From NCBI GenBank assembly GCA_034521955.1, contig JAXHLT010000006.1, forward strand, positions 124,001 to 188,000: a stretch of 64,000 nt of DNA. Reading direction: 5' to 3'. Source of the DNA: M55B127 sp034521955. Its GTDB lineage: Bacteria > Bacillota > Halanaerobiia > Halanaerobiales > M55B127. Made by a program: the position numbers and the translations under genes. Below, piece after piece: positions 1 through 10,200 of the stretch. Within the stretch, counting starts at the first letter, position 1. Every line of letters starts with the position of its first letter. The notes beneath the pieces are model-generated. The model had not been told where the DNA came from. It did no database searches and saw nothing but the letters and a program-made list of their open reading frames with translations.

Positions 1-1037
1 TTGCCCCATATACAAGAGGTGGTAAAGTAGGATTATTTGGTGGTGCCGGAGTTGGTAAAACAGTTTTGATCCAGGAGTTAATCAATAATATAGCGGTTGA
101 GCACGGTGGTTACTCAGTATTCTCTGGTGTTGGAGAAAGAACTAGAGAAGGTAATGACCTCTGGCTTGAATTTAAAGAGGCAGATATTTTAGATAAAGTA
201 GCTTTGGTATTCGGTCAGATGAATGAACCACCTGGGGCTCGTATGAGAGTTGGTTTAACTGGTTTAACTATGGCGGAACACTTCCGTGATGAGTTAGGTC
301 AGGATGTATTATTATTTATTGATAATATATTCCGTTTTATTCAGGCTGGTTCAGAGGTTTCTGCTTTATTAGGTAGGATGCCTTCTGCGGTTGGTTATCA
401 ACCAACACTAGCATATGATGTTGGTTCATTACAGGAGAGAATTACTTCAACTAAAAAAGGTTCTATCACATCTGTACAGGCTATTTATGTTCCGGCAGAT
501 GACTTGACTGACCCTGCTCCTGCAACAACATTTGCCCATCTTGATGCTAAAACAGTTCTATCAAGACAGATTGTTGAAAAAGGTATTTATCCTGCGGTTG
601 ATCCTCTTGATTCAACATCAAAAATACTTGATCCACGTATTGTTGGTGAAGAACATTATAAGGTTGCCCGTGATGTTCAGCAGATCTTACAGAAGTATCA
701 AGATCTACAGGATATTATTGCAATTCTTGGTATGGATGAGCTTTCTGAAGAAGATAAAATTGTTGTAAATAGAGCAAGAAGAATTGAAAGATTCTTATCT
801 CAACCTTTCTTTGTAGCTGAACAGTTTACCGGACAAAAAGGTACTTATGTAGAACTTGAAGATACAATTAAAGGATTCAAAGAAATTATTAATGGTAAAC
901 ATGATGACCTACCAGAAGAAGCATTTTACATGGTAGGAACTATAGATGAAGCTGTAGATAAAGCTGAAAAATTAAGGGCTGAAACCCAGGATAGAAAAGA
1001 TAAGAAAGAAAAGTCTGAAGAGAAAAAAGGTGAATAG
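1..1037 (+). CDS. atpD: ATP synthase F1 subunit beta (5' end outside window)
   Basis: Catalytic beta subunit of F1Fo ATP synthase, which binds and turns over ATP at the membrane-attached F1 head. The frame is open from the first bases of the window, so the N-terminal part is missing upstream. The Walker A loop GGAGVGKT lies at 39-62, followed by GERTREGNDLW, a Walker B stretch ending LLFIDNIFRF and the MPSAVGYQPTLA loop. The C-terminus carries a Lys/Glu-rich tail of about 20 residues beyond the usual end, an odd but minor feature. atpC follows after 2 nt, as in other atp operons. Family assignment is certain; whether the enzyme couples H+ or Na+ cannot be told from this subunit. Confidence 0.97.
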   Translation, partial: APYTRGGKVGLFGGAGVGKTVLIQELINNIAVEHGGYSVFSGVGERTREGNDLWLEFKEADILDKVALVFGQMNEPPGARMRVGLTGLTMAEHFRDELGQDVLLFIDNIFRFIQAGSEVSALLGRMPSAVGYQPTLAYDVGSLQERITSTKKGSITSVQAIYVPADDLTDPAPATTFAHLDAKTVLSRQIVEKGIYPAVDPLDSTSKILDPRIVGEEHYKVARDVQQILQKYQDLQDIIAILGMDELSEEDKIVVNRARRIERFLSQPFFVAEQFTGQKGTYVELEDTIKGFKEIINGKHDDLPEEAFYMVGTIDEAVDKAEKLRAETQDRKDKKEKSEEKKGE

Positions 1038-1039
1038 TT

Positions 1040-1465
1040 ATGGCACCTAAAAAACAAATATTGTTAGAAATTATCACACCTAAAGAAACAGTTTTTAAAG
1101 AAAAGGTTGATGTTTTAGAAGCACCGGCTGTTGATGGTCTGATTGGAATACTACCCAGACATGCTCCTTTAATAACTGCCTTAAAAACTGGAGTTATTAG
1201 AGTAAAACAGGAAACAAAGGAAAGATATATTTCTGTCAGTGAGGGGATTATGGATGTAAAGCCTGACCAGGTTAATATTGTTGCCCGTACTGCAGAACTA
1301 CCTGAAGAAATAGATGTTGACAGAGCTAAAAAAGCTAAAGAAAGAGCAAAGGAAAGACTGGAAAAGTCAAGTGCTAAAATTGATCAGGCCAGAGCAGAAG
1401 GAGCTCTTGAGAGAGCTATGGCAAGAATAAAAGCAGCTGAAAATCATCGTAGTGATTATTATTAA
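1040..1465 (+). CDS. atpC: ATP synthase F1 subunit epsilon
   Basis: Epsilon subunit of the F1 central stalk, which links gamma to the c-ring and can inhibit ATP hydrolysis. The 141-residue product has the usual two parts: an N-terminal beta sandwich (about residues 1-87, with the typical VDGLIGILPRHAPLITAL stretch) and a C-terminal helical hairpin rich in Ala, Lys and Glu (about 90-141). The start ATG is 2 nt after the atpD stop, and its ribosome site (AAAAAGGTG) lies in the atpD tail. It is the last gene of the atp operon and is followed by a strong terminator hairpin. Confidence 0.95.
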   Translation: MAPKKQILLEIITPKETVFKEKVDVLEAPAVDGLIGILPRHAPLITALKTGVIRVKQETKERYISVSEGIMDVKPDQVNIVARTAELPEEIDVDRAKKAKERAKERLEKSSAKIDQARAEGALERAMARIKAAENHRSDYY

Positions 1466-1484
1466 TATAAGTATAAAAGATTAT

Positions 1485-1508
1485 GCCCCTTTTTATTGGG
1501 GCTTTTTT
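1485..1508 (+). terminator. Rho-independent terminator of the atp operon
   Basis: GCCCC (1485-1489) pairs with GGGGC (1498-1502) across an AT loop and is followed directly by six T residues. It lies 20 nt after the atpC stop. Confidence 0.9.
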
Positions 1509-1633
1509 CTTTATATACATATATATTTAAACCCTGTTAATATTTGTTATTGCTTTAATCAAAGCAGATTAAAAACAATTTGGAAATGTTGATAAAAGTA
1601 GAAATATATGATATCCTTACTAGGTATGTAATG

Positions 1634-1664
1634 TTGACAAATGAAGGTTTTTTAAAAGTAATAT
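1634..1664 (+). promoter_or_regulatory. Candidate sigma-A promoter of murA
   Basis: A perfect -35 TTGACA at 1634-1639 is followed after 19 nt by TAATAT at 1659-1664. The spacer is longer than the preferred 17 nt, so this is a moderate candidate. It lies in the otherwise featureless AT-rich gap between the atp terminator and murA. Confidence 0.4.
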
Positions 1665-1710
1665 AGAATTAAATACAATAGAGATTTATGTTATGAAAGG
1701 AGCATATAAA

Positions 1711-2958
1711 TTGGCCAAATTTATTATTAACGGAGGATATTCTCTGAATGGAGAAGTAAAAATTAATGGTGCCAAAAATGCTGCTTTACCTATACTGGCT
1801 GCCGCTTTATTGGCAGATTCTCCCAGTATTTTAAAAGACATTCCAAATTTGAGAGATGTTTCAAATTTATGTGAGATTATAAAGAAGATGGGGGCCAAAG
1901 TTGAAAGAAATGGCCATACCGTTGAAATAGATCCCAGTGGTTTAAATACATATGAAACTGATAAAGAACTTGCTAAAAAATTAAGAGCTTCATATTATAT
2001 TTTAGGAGTTATGTTAGGGAAGTATGGAAAAGCAAGAACTTCATTACCAGGTGGATGTAATATTGGTAATAGACCAATTGATTTACATCTAAAAGGTTTT
2101 AAAGCCCTGGGAGCTGATGTTTCTTTAAATCATGGAATTGTTGAGGTAACAGCAGATAAATTAGTTGGTGATAAAATTTATCTAGATTATCCCAGTGTTG
2201 GTGCTACAATCAATATTATGTTAGCAGCTAGTTTAGCTGAAGGGAAAACTGTTATAGAAAATGCAGCCCGTGAACCCGAACTTGTTGATTTAGCTAACTT
2301 CTTAACTGTAATGGGTGCTAAAATCAAGGGTGTAGGTACTGATATAATTAAGATTGAAGGTGTTGACCGCCTTGAAGGTAAGGAACATAGAATTATACCG
2401 GATAGGATTGAAGCCGGTACCTTTATGATAGCAGCAGCATTAACAAAAGGTGATGTTTTTGTTAAAAATGTTTTAACAGAACATATCAAATCTTTAATCG
2501 CTAAGCTTCATGAAATGGGACTTGAAATGGTTGAGGATATTTCAGGTGTTAGAGTAATAGGTAATGGTAAGTTAAACTCAGTTGATATCAAGACCTTACC
2601 ATATCCGGGTTTTCCAACTGACTTACAGTCACAAATTATGGTTTTATTAACTCAGACTGAAGGCACAAGTATTGTCAAAGAAACGGTTTGGGAAAATAGG
2701 TTTATGCATGTTAACGAACTGAAGAGAATGGGTGGAGATATTACAATAGACGGGCATAGTGCTCTTGTTAGAGAAAGCAAATTATCTGGTGCAGAAGTTC
2801 AAGTAACTGATCTTAGAGCAGGTGCTGCTTTGGTCTTAGCTGGACTAATAGGAGATGGTCAGTCTGAAGTAAGAAAAATTTATCATGTAGAAAGAGGATA
2901 TGAGGATATAGAGAAAAAACTATCCAGTCTGGGAGCAGATATTAAGAGAGTGAAATAA
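1711..2958 (+). CDS. murA: UDP-N-acetylglucosamine 1-carboxyvinyltransferase
   Basis: MurA transfers enolpyruvate from PEP to UDP-GlcNAc, the first committed step of peptidoglycan synthesis in the cytoplasm. The 415-residue product has the normal family length. The catalytic cysteine sits in PGGCNIGNRPIDLH (about residue 113), so fosfomycin-type inhibition should be possible; a C-terminal DLRAGAALVLAG block is also typical. An upstream in-frame ATG at 1693 overlaps the ribosome site; AAAGGAG at 1696-1702 with 8-nt spacing points to TTG 1711 as the true start. The position directly after atpC matches the Bacillus murAA locus. It stands alone between two terminators. Confidence 0.95.
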   Translation: MAKFIINGGYSLNGEVKINGAKNAALPILAAALLADSPSILKDIPNLRDVSNLCEIIKKMGAKVERNGHTVEIDPSGLNTYETDKELAKKLRASYYILGVMLGKYGKARTSLPGGCNIGNRPIDLHLKGFKALGADVSLNHGIVEVTADKLVGDKIYLDYPSVGATINIMLAASLAEGKTVIENAAREPELVDLANFLTVMGAKIKGVGTDIIKIEGVDRLEGKEHRIIPDRIEAGTFMIAAALTKGDVFVKNVLTEHIKSLIAKLHEMGLEMVEDISGVRVIGNGKLNSVDIKTLPYPGFPTDLQSQIMVLLTQTEGTSIVKETVWENRFMHVNELKRMGGDITIDGHSALVRESKLSGAEVQVTDLRAGAALVLAGLIGDGQSEVRKIYHVERGYEDIEKKLSSLGADIKRVK

Positions 2959-2977
2959 TGTTTAAGCTTTTAAAAAT

Positions 2978-3001
2978 CCTGGAACCCTATTCCAGGGTTT
3001 T
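2978..3001 (+). terminator. Rho-independent terminator after murA
   Basis: CCTGGAA (2978-2984) pairs perfectly with TTCCAGG (2990-2996) across a 5-nt loop and is followed by GTTTTATATTTT. Confidence 0.8.
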
Positions 3002-3043
3002 ATATTTTAATTTTCTTTTTAAAATTTAATAGAAGGTGTATAG

Positions 3044-4330
3044 ATGATGACAGCAGATTTAGGAAAAGACGTATCAAATGTTCACGAATGGTTGATTTTG
3101 AATAATGCTGCAGACAAGGAAATCTTTGTATTAGCAGTCTTAGTACTATTATCTTTAATTGTTATTTTTTCAGCAAAGAAGTATAAGATTCCAATTGTAG
3201 TCGGTTATGTTTTTTTAGGTATTTTGTTAAGTGTTGATGTAATTGATTGGTTACCCTTTTTGTCTCACACTCAAAAAGAATGGTATAAGTTCTCTTTAAA
3301 AAATATCAGTTATATAACAAATATTGCCTTGGGATTTATAGCATTTACCATCGGTAGTGAACTTTCGATTAAACTCTTAAAGAAGATGGGAAAAACGATT
3401 GTATATATAGTTTTACTTGAAGCTTCAGGTGCTTTTGCACTTGTGTTTTTAGCAGTAATAGCTTTAGGTAAGCCTATATATATAGGCTTATTATTAGGTG
3501 GAATAGCAGCAGCTACTGCTCCTGCAGCTACAGTAATGGTATTAAAAGAATATAAAGCAGAAGGACCGTTAACATCAATGATAATGGCTATTGTGGGAAT
3601 CGATGATGCAATTGCTCTAATACTATTTAGTATTGTAGAACCAATAGCTTATTCAATTCACTATGGTACAAAAGAGTTAACTTTTCTTTCAAGTATTGGA
3701 GAACCTTTATTTGATATTATCTTTTCCATTATTTTAGGTTTGGGATTAGGATATATTGGTCAAAAGATAATCTCAACTCAGGAAGATAAAACTAAAAAAA
3801 TAATGACTTTTGTAACCAATATAATAGTTGCTATAGGTTTATCAATATACTTTAATCTTTCACCACTTATTACAAATATGGTAGTAGGTTTTGCTTACCG
3901 TAATTTTTCCCGCAAAAATCTAGGAATTACTGATTACATAGAAACAATGACCATTCCTATTTATGCAGTATTTTTCATTTTAGCCGGTACAGAAATTAGG
4001 TTAAGTAGTATTGCATCACTCAGCTTTTTAGTTTTAGCTTTCACATATCTTTTCGCGAGAATGGCTGGAAAGCTTGGAGGTGCTTATCTAGGAGCTCTTT
4101 TAGGTAAAGCTCCTGAAAAAATCAAAAAGTATGTTGGTTTTGGACTGTTTCCGCAAAGTGGTGTAGCAATCGCATTAGCATATATTATTCAAAAGGACTT
4201 TGCAAGTGATCCAAGGGTTGGTCTACTAATTTTCAACACATTATTATTTACAGCTGCTTTAACAGAAGTAATCGGTCCATTTGCTACAAAATATGCAGTA
4301 TTTAAAGCAGGTGAAGCAAAGATTAATTAA
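3044..4330 (+). CDS. Cation:proton antiporter, CPA2 / KefB-NapA type
   Basis: Integral membrane antiporter exchanging protons for Na+ or K+. The 428-residue chain is nearly all hydrophobic helices, about 12-13 predicted, with no cytosolic C-terminal TrkA-N domain, so it is the transporter module alone. The Asp-Asp pair expected in the ion-binding helix is visible in GIDDAIALIL (about residue 183), after a GGIAAATAPAATVMV unwound-helix segment. AGAAGGTG precedes the tandem ATGATG; I take the first. It lies between murA and mbl, with the mbl start about 60 nt downstream, so they may be co-transcribed. In a halophile such an antiporter would serve sodium extrusion, but the ion is inferred, not shown. 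Confidence 0.88.
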   Translation: MMTADLGKDVSNVHEWLILNNAADKEIFVLAVLVLLSLIVIFSAKKYKIPIVVGYVFLGILLSVDVIDWLPFLSHTQKEWYKFSLKNISYITNIALGFIAFTIGSELSIKLLKKMGKTIVYIVLLEASGAFALVFLAVIALGKPIYIGLLLGGIAAATAPAATVMVLKEYKAEGPLTSMIMAIVGIDDAIALILFSIVEPIAYSIHYGTKELTFLSSIGEPLFDIIFSIILGLGLGYIGQKIISTQEDKTKKIMTFVTNIIVAIGLSIYFNLSPLITNMVVGFAYRNFSRKNLGITDYIETMTIPIYAVFFILAGTEIRLSSIASLSFLVLAFTYLFARMAGKLGGAYLGALLGKAPEKIKKYVGFGLFPQSGVAIALAYIIQKDFASDPRVGLLIFNTLLFTAALTEVIGPFATKYAVFKAGEAKIN

Positions 4331-4389
4331 TCTGGTTGAATATATATAAAAAATTGTATCTTAAATTAAACAAGGAGGTAAATTATTTT

Positions 4390-5409
4390 ATGGGATTATC
4401 TAAAAAAATTGGAATTGATCTAGGAACAGCTAATGTATTAATATATGAAAAAGGTAAAGGTATTGTTGTACAGGAACCATCAGTTGTTGCAATTGATAAA
4501 AACAATGATAAAGTTTTAGCAGTAGGTACAGAAGCAAGAAGAATGTTAGGTAGAACTCCGGGTAATATTGTAGCTATTAGACCACTAAAAGATGGTGTTA
4601 TAGCTGATTTTGAAGTAACAGAACTAATGTTAAAACATTTCATTTCAAAAGTAGTTAAAAGAAGATTTCTCTTTAAACCTACAATTATGATCTGTGTACC
4701 AGAAGGAATTACTGGTGTTGAAAAAAGAGCAGTTATAGAAGCTGCTTCACAGGTTGGTTCACGTGAGACATACTTAATTGAAGAGCCACTTGCAGCTGCG
4801 ATTGGTGCCGGATTACCGGTTGAAGATCCTAGTGGAAGTATGGTTATAGATATTGGTGGAGGAACTACAGAAATAGCTGTCATTTCTATGGGAGGAATTG
4901 TAGTTAGTGAGTCCCTTAGAATTGGTGGAGATAAGTTTGATGAAGCATTAGTACGTTATGTAAGAGATAAATATAATATGGTAATTGGTGAAAAAACAGC
5001 AGAAGAGATAAAAATGGAGATTGGTACTGCTTGGATTGATGGTGAAAGTCGTGATTATGACTTAAGAGGTAGAGACTTAATGTCAGGTATGCCTAAAAAC
5101 CTTACCCTAACTTCACATGAAACTGTAGAAGCTTTTAAAGAAAGCATTACCACTATTGTAGAGAGTGTAAGACATGTCTTAGAACAAACTCCTCCTGAAC
5201 TATCATCTGATATTATGGATAGAGGAATAATTCTGACCGGTGGAGGATCTCTTCTACATGGTATGGATACACTGTTATCAAAAGAAACGCAGATTCCTGT
5301 ATCGTTAGCCGAATCACCTTTATCCTGTGTTGCCAAGGGTACAGGTATGGCTTTAGAAGAAATAGATAGATTAAAAGAAGTATTAACTTCCAGTGAGATG
5401 CTTAAGTAG
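4390..5409 (+). CDS. mbl: MreB-family actin homologue, Mbl-like
   Basis: Bacterial actin that forms membrane-bound filaments and directs elongation of the cell-wall machinery in rods. The 339-residue product shows the phosphate-1 loop IGIDLGTANVLIY, the MreB-family LKDGVIADFEVTE stretch and DIGGGTTEIAVIS phosphate-2 loop. NVLI rather than NTLV after GTA is Mbl-like, and the location downstream of murA resembles the mbl locus of Bacillus. Longer in-frame ORF starts exist from 4336, but AAGGAGG at 4372-4378 selects ATG 4390. No mreC or mreD follows, which again fits Mbl rather than a canonical mreBCD operon. MreB is the alternative name. Confidence 0.9.
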   Translation: MGLSKKIGIDLGTANVLIYEKGKGIVVQEPSVVAIDKNNDKVLAVGTEARRMLGRTPGNIVAIRPLKDGVIADFEVTELMLKHFISKVVKRRFLFKPTIMICVPEGITGVEKRAVIEAASQVGSRETYLIEEPLAAAIGAGLPVEDPSGSMVIDIGGGTTEIAVISMGGIVVSESLRIGGDKFDEALVRYVRDKYNMVIGEKTAEEIKMEIGTAWIDGESRDYDLRGRDLMSGMPKNLTLTSHETVEAFKESITTIVESVRHVLEQTPPELSSDIMDRGIILTGGGSLLHGMDTLLSKETQIPVSLAESPLSCVAKGTGMALEEIDRLKEVLTSSEMLK

Positions 5410-5439
5410 CAAACATTGGATTGGAAGGGATTTGATAAC

Positions 5440-7234
5440 GTGAAAAGATATATAAAGCAAGCGGTGATAATTTTAATTCTACTTACTGTAATCAGTACCC
5501 CTGTTTTAGCTCAACGTCCACCTATGATGAATATAGATGAACTAATGAAAGGACAAACTGGTTATGCTAAAACAGTATTTGAAGGTACAACAGTAGAACG
5601 CTTTCCAATTGAAATAATAAATATTGTTGATGGACGGACCATTGATTCTGATCTAATATTAATTAAGGCTTCCGGAGAAAAAATCAAAAAATCCGGAGGA
5701 ATTGCTTCAGGAATGAGTGGAAGTCCAGTATATATAGATGGTAAATTAATTGGTGCGATAAGCTATAAATGGCAGGAAGCTGACCATCAGTATGCTTTAG
5801 TCACACCGATTATGGAAATGTTGAATATAAAAAAGCAGACTAATCTGTCAATAATTGAAAGTATAAAGGCTGTAAATACTCCCATTATGGTAGGAGGATT
5901 TAGTGCTAGGGCTTTTGACAGGTTAAAAGAAGGTTTAAATATAGCTAACAGTCGTTTTGTAAGCACTTCTAGTGTAAGCAAAAAATCTGCTGAAGACTTT
6001 AGGCTGCAAGCAGGTAGTGCAGTTGCTGTACAGCTAGTTAGAGGAGATGTAAGTGTAGCTTCAATAGGTACAGTTACTATGGTTGATAATAATGAAGTTT
6101 ATGCCTTTGGTCATCCTTTTATGAATAAAGGTGCTACTAACTATTTAATGAGTGGAGCTAATATAGATGCTATTATACCAAGCAGCTCACAACCTTTTAA
6201 AATAGGTAGCCCCTTAGATAAACTGTTAGGTATTATTGAAAGTGATCGAAATGCCGGTATTTACGGTAGATTAAATAAATTTCCAAATATAATACCCCTA
6301 ACAGTAAGTGTAAACAATAGTTATTTAAATAGCAGCAGAGTTGTGAGAACTCAAATTATTAATGATGAAAAAATGTTAAATGAGCTGGGTAGTAATATAA
6401 TTTTGCAGTCTATTGATAGTACATTAGATAGAATTGGTTATGGTACTTCAAAGGTTAAAATTTCTATTATGGGTTCAAATCTTCCAAATGGAAAAATAGT
6501 GAGAGAAAATATGTATTACAGCAGTAATGATATTGCAGTATCTTCTTTAAACGATTTTTATAGGATGATGGATTTAATAACAAGAAATGCTTTTAAAGAT
6601 ATAAATATCTTTGATATTAAGGTAAATGTTGATATTGATAAAACACATGATATTGCTTTAATTCAAGAAGCAGAAGTACTTAAACGAGGAAATTTATCCA
6701 GGCAGTGAACTAAAAGTAAATGTAGTACTAAGACCATATAGATCTGATTCAATAAATCGTGAAGTTACAATTGAAATTCCAGAGGATATTAATATAGGAA
6801 TGGCAACCTTGGCAGTAAGTGCAGGATACGGAGCTATTCCAAGTGGTAGAAAGAGTTCTGAAGATGAAGATAATGATCTAAATCATACTGTAATTGAAGG
6901 ATATAAAAGTTTTGATGATATGATAAAAGACTATGTAGAAGCACCTATGAACAATGAACTTAATTTACAGGTTTATCCTTCATTTATATCAAGAGAAAAA
7001 GTATCAAACACCCAAAACAATATAGAAGAAAAATTACCTGAAGAAGATCAAGACGTATCAGAAGATGAAGAAAATGAACAACCTGTAACTGATGGCTCTG
7101 AAAAAGATCCAGAGATTAAAAAACGAGTTTATACAGACTATGTATTAGAGGGTAACTTAACTCTTGATTTTGAGGTAAAAACCTTACCGGAAAAAAGTAG
7201 AGATAAAAACATCTCAGAAGATGAAAGAGAGTGA
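5440..7234 (+). pseudogene. SpoIVB-like S55 serine peptidase, frameshifted
   Basis: Secreted or membrane-anchored serine peptidase of the SpoIVB (S55) family. GTG 5440 follows GGAAGGGA with 9-nt spacing and opens a signal peptide ending TPVLA-Q. The catalytic serine context GMSGSPVYIDG is present at about residue 96, and a typical YAFGHPF segment follows. Reading stops at 6708, but the frame starting just after 6689 continues as EIYPGSELKVNVVLRPY and runs to 7234. One extra base in CGAGGAAA (6685-6692) joins the two parts into about 597 residues. The tail is very acidic. It lies between mbl and tamB, so an envelope rather than sporulation role is possible. It is either a real frameshift mutation or a sequencing indel. 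Confidence 0.75.
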
Positions 7235-7277
7235 CAAATAATACGGCTTCAAATCAGTAGAAAGCTGGAGGATAATT

Positions 7278-10200
7278 ATGAGATATAAAGATATGACCAT
7301 AATGATTTTAATAATACTTATTCTAGCAGCTGGATTTTTCTTTTTCAATGAAGTTCAAATTGACCCAGAAAATGTAATAATAAGCCGTCTTGAAGAAGGA
7401 ACTGGTTTTGACATAGAATATTCATCAGCTAAATTATGGCCCCTTAACGAAATAAACGTTGAGGAGCTTAATTTGGTTGGTGATAATTTTATACTAAGGG
7501 TACCAAAAATGAGTCTAGGTTATTCTATATTTGATTATTTTAATAATACTGATAGTGTTGGTAAAATAATAAAATATATTAACTTAGAAAATCCTGAACT
7601 AGTATTTAATACAACAGATTCTGATGGTGAAAGTCAAAGTGCAGAACAGGTTTTCTCTGAAACTAAAAAGAGCATTTTTAATCAACTAAAAGAAATCTAT
7701 TTAAATATTGAGAGTGGAAACATATATATAAATCGGCCTGGTCAAGATTATAGTTTTGAAAACTTAAATACTGAGCTTAAAATAAATAGTGACCAAAAAT
7801 CAATTTTATTTGATTTAAAAAAAGGATTAAAAATAAAAGGACCATCATACAATAATATATCTATTAATAATATTTCTACCGAAGACTTTAGGCTTTCAGC
7901 TCAATTGAAAGATAATAGTTGGGAAGTAAATATAAAAAACGACAGTTTAGATTTAAATCAGTTTGAATCAATAATAAAAGAAAATATCAATGGTGAAATA
8001 CCACAGTATACTATAGAAAGAATTAATGGTACGGCTACTGCAAAATTAAATATAAATGGTGTTCAAACTAATCTTAAAAACTATGAAAGTGAACTAAAAA
8101 TATCTGATAGTAATATTAATATTAAAAGTTCAAATAATGATTTTACTGAAAGTATTAATGTATCATCAGCTGATTTTTATTTTAACTCCAATGATAATAC
8201 AATATATACTGATAAATTAAACTTTAGTATTGCTGATAATGATTTTAATTTTCAGGGCTATTATAATCTAAATAATAACAATTATAATGGAGAGTTGATA
8301 AGTAGTAACTTAAAAGTAGATCAAAGTTATGTTAATAATTTTTTAGAAAACGAACTACCTATAGAGTTTGAAACCGAAGGTAGTATTAAATTAAATATTG
8401 ATGGAAATCTAGAACAGTTTTACTTAATTTCTGATATAAAATTAGGTAGTCTTTTAATAGATGGTAATGAGTTTAATAATATTAATAGTAGTATAAGATT
8501 TTTAAATGATCATATTTATGTAGATAGTTTAAATTTTGAAACTATAAACGAAGGAGAAGTTGATTTAAGTGGTCTTTATGATTTAACTAATAATAATTAT
8601 CAACTTGAAATCAATGGTAAAAATATTAAACCGACAACTTATTCAACCTATCTAGACAGTATTGATATAGATGAAGTTTCATCAATTAATAATGTTGATC
8701 AATACCTAGATGGAAGTCTAGATTTTAGTCTTAATACTACAGGAAATAGTAATATAATTGAAAACATACTTAAAACAGATATTGTTTTTACTCCTTCACG
8801 AGATAATATAGCTCGCGAGCAAGGTATAAAAAAGGTATCTGCTAATCTTGTATATGAAAACCAAAAACTTTTTATTGAAAAAGGCCAGATCAACTTAGAT
8901 GATGATATGATTAATTTATCTGGCGAACTTAACTTAAAAGATGAAAGTATTTATGTTAAACTGAGAGGAGAGGAAGTAAGTCTTTCCTTTTTAAATAACT
9001 ATGTTGATCTAAATATTGATGGAGATAATAAAGTAAGCCTTGATCTTTTAGTTAAAGGCAACTTATACGATCCATTGTTAGAAGGTAATCTAACAAGTGA
9101 AAGTCTTGTTTATCAAGACTATAGAGTTAATGATTTATTAGTTGACTTTACCTATTCTGATTATAATTTATATTTTGAAAGAATAAACGGTGAATTTGAT
9201 GAAGAGGTAATAAATGGTAAAGGTAATATCATGTTAGATAGTAGTTTAGATCTTAAAAAATCAATTGTTGATATCACTTTTAATTCTGATCAAGTGGAAT
9301 ATAATAAACTTGATAAATATCTTGGATATGAACTTCCTGTTAGAGGTTCAGTTCAGCCCAGAATAAGAGTATATAATTCTTTAGAGAATTTGAAAGCAGA
9401 AGGTTTCTTTGTATTTAGTAATACAACTGTTGAAATAATGGATCAAGAATATGTATTTGATAAAATAGAGACAACTTTAAACTGGAGTTTAGATGATAAT
9501 TCTGTTCAGTTAAGTGATACAGTAATTAGTAAAGACGACTTTTATATAATTGTTGACGGTAAATATGAAAACAAAAGTTTGAATTTCAACTTTAAAGCAA
9601 AGAGTTTTGATATTGCTGAAGTTCGATTAATAGATAATGTAAGGGGACTGTTTGACTTCAAAGGAAGTCTCACAGGTAATATAAATAATCCGGAGATACA
9701 GCTTGATTTTAATTCATCAAACTTTATGTATAACAGATTTTTATCTGATGAGTTTTCTGGTCAAATAACCTATAAAGATGATACAATAGGACTTGAGGGT
9801 TTAAAACTAAAAAGAAATTCTTCTATTTATAATATAAGCGGTTTAGTTTCTGATGTTAGTGAAGGTCAGAGTTTAGATTTAGAAGTAAAAACTGACCGCG
9901 GTAATGTAAATGAAATTATTTATCTTTTTGATTATAGAACTAGTTATAGTCTTGACTTTCCTTTTGAAGGGAAAATTAATTTAAATGGTACTATAGAAAA
10001 TCCTGAGATGAACCTCAGTATTTCATTAATTGATAATTTTATTAATATTGTCGATATAGATGGTGAAATAAGTCGAGAAAATATTAATTTGAACTTAGAA
10101 GGAAGAAACATTCCACTTAAACTTATTGAAAAACCAGGGTTTTTCAGTACAGATCTTAAGTATGGTGGAAAGTTTAGTTTTACAGGCTCGATGAAAGGTA

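Noticed and set aside
4383..4883. Minus-strand ORFs inside murA, mbl, addA, pgcA and other genes
   Set aside because: They lie wholly within strong conserved genes, have no ribosome sites and encode no recognisable domains.
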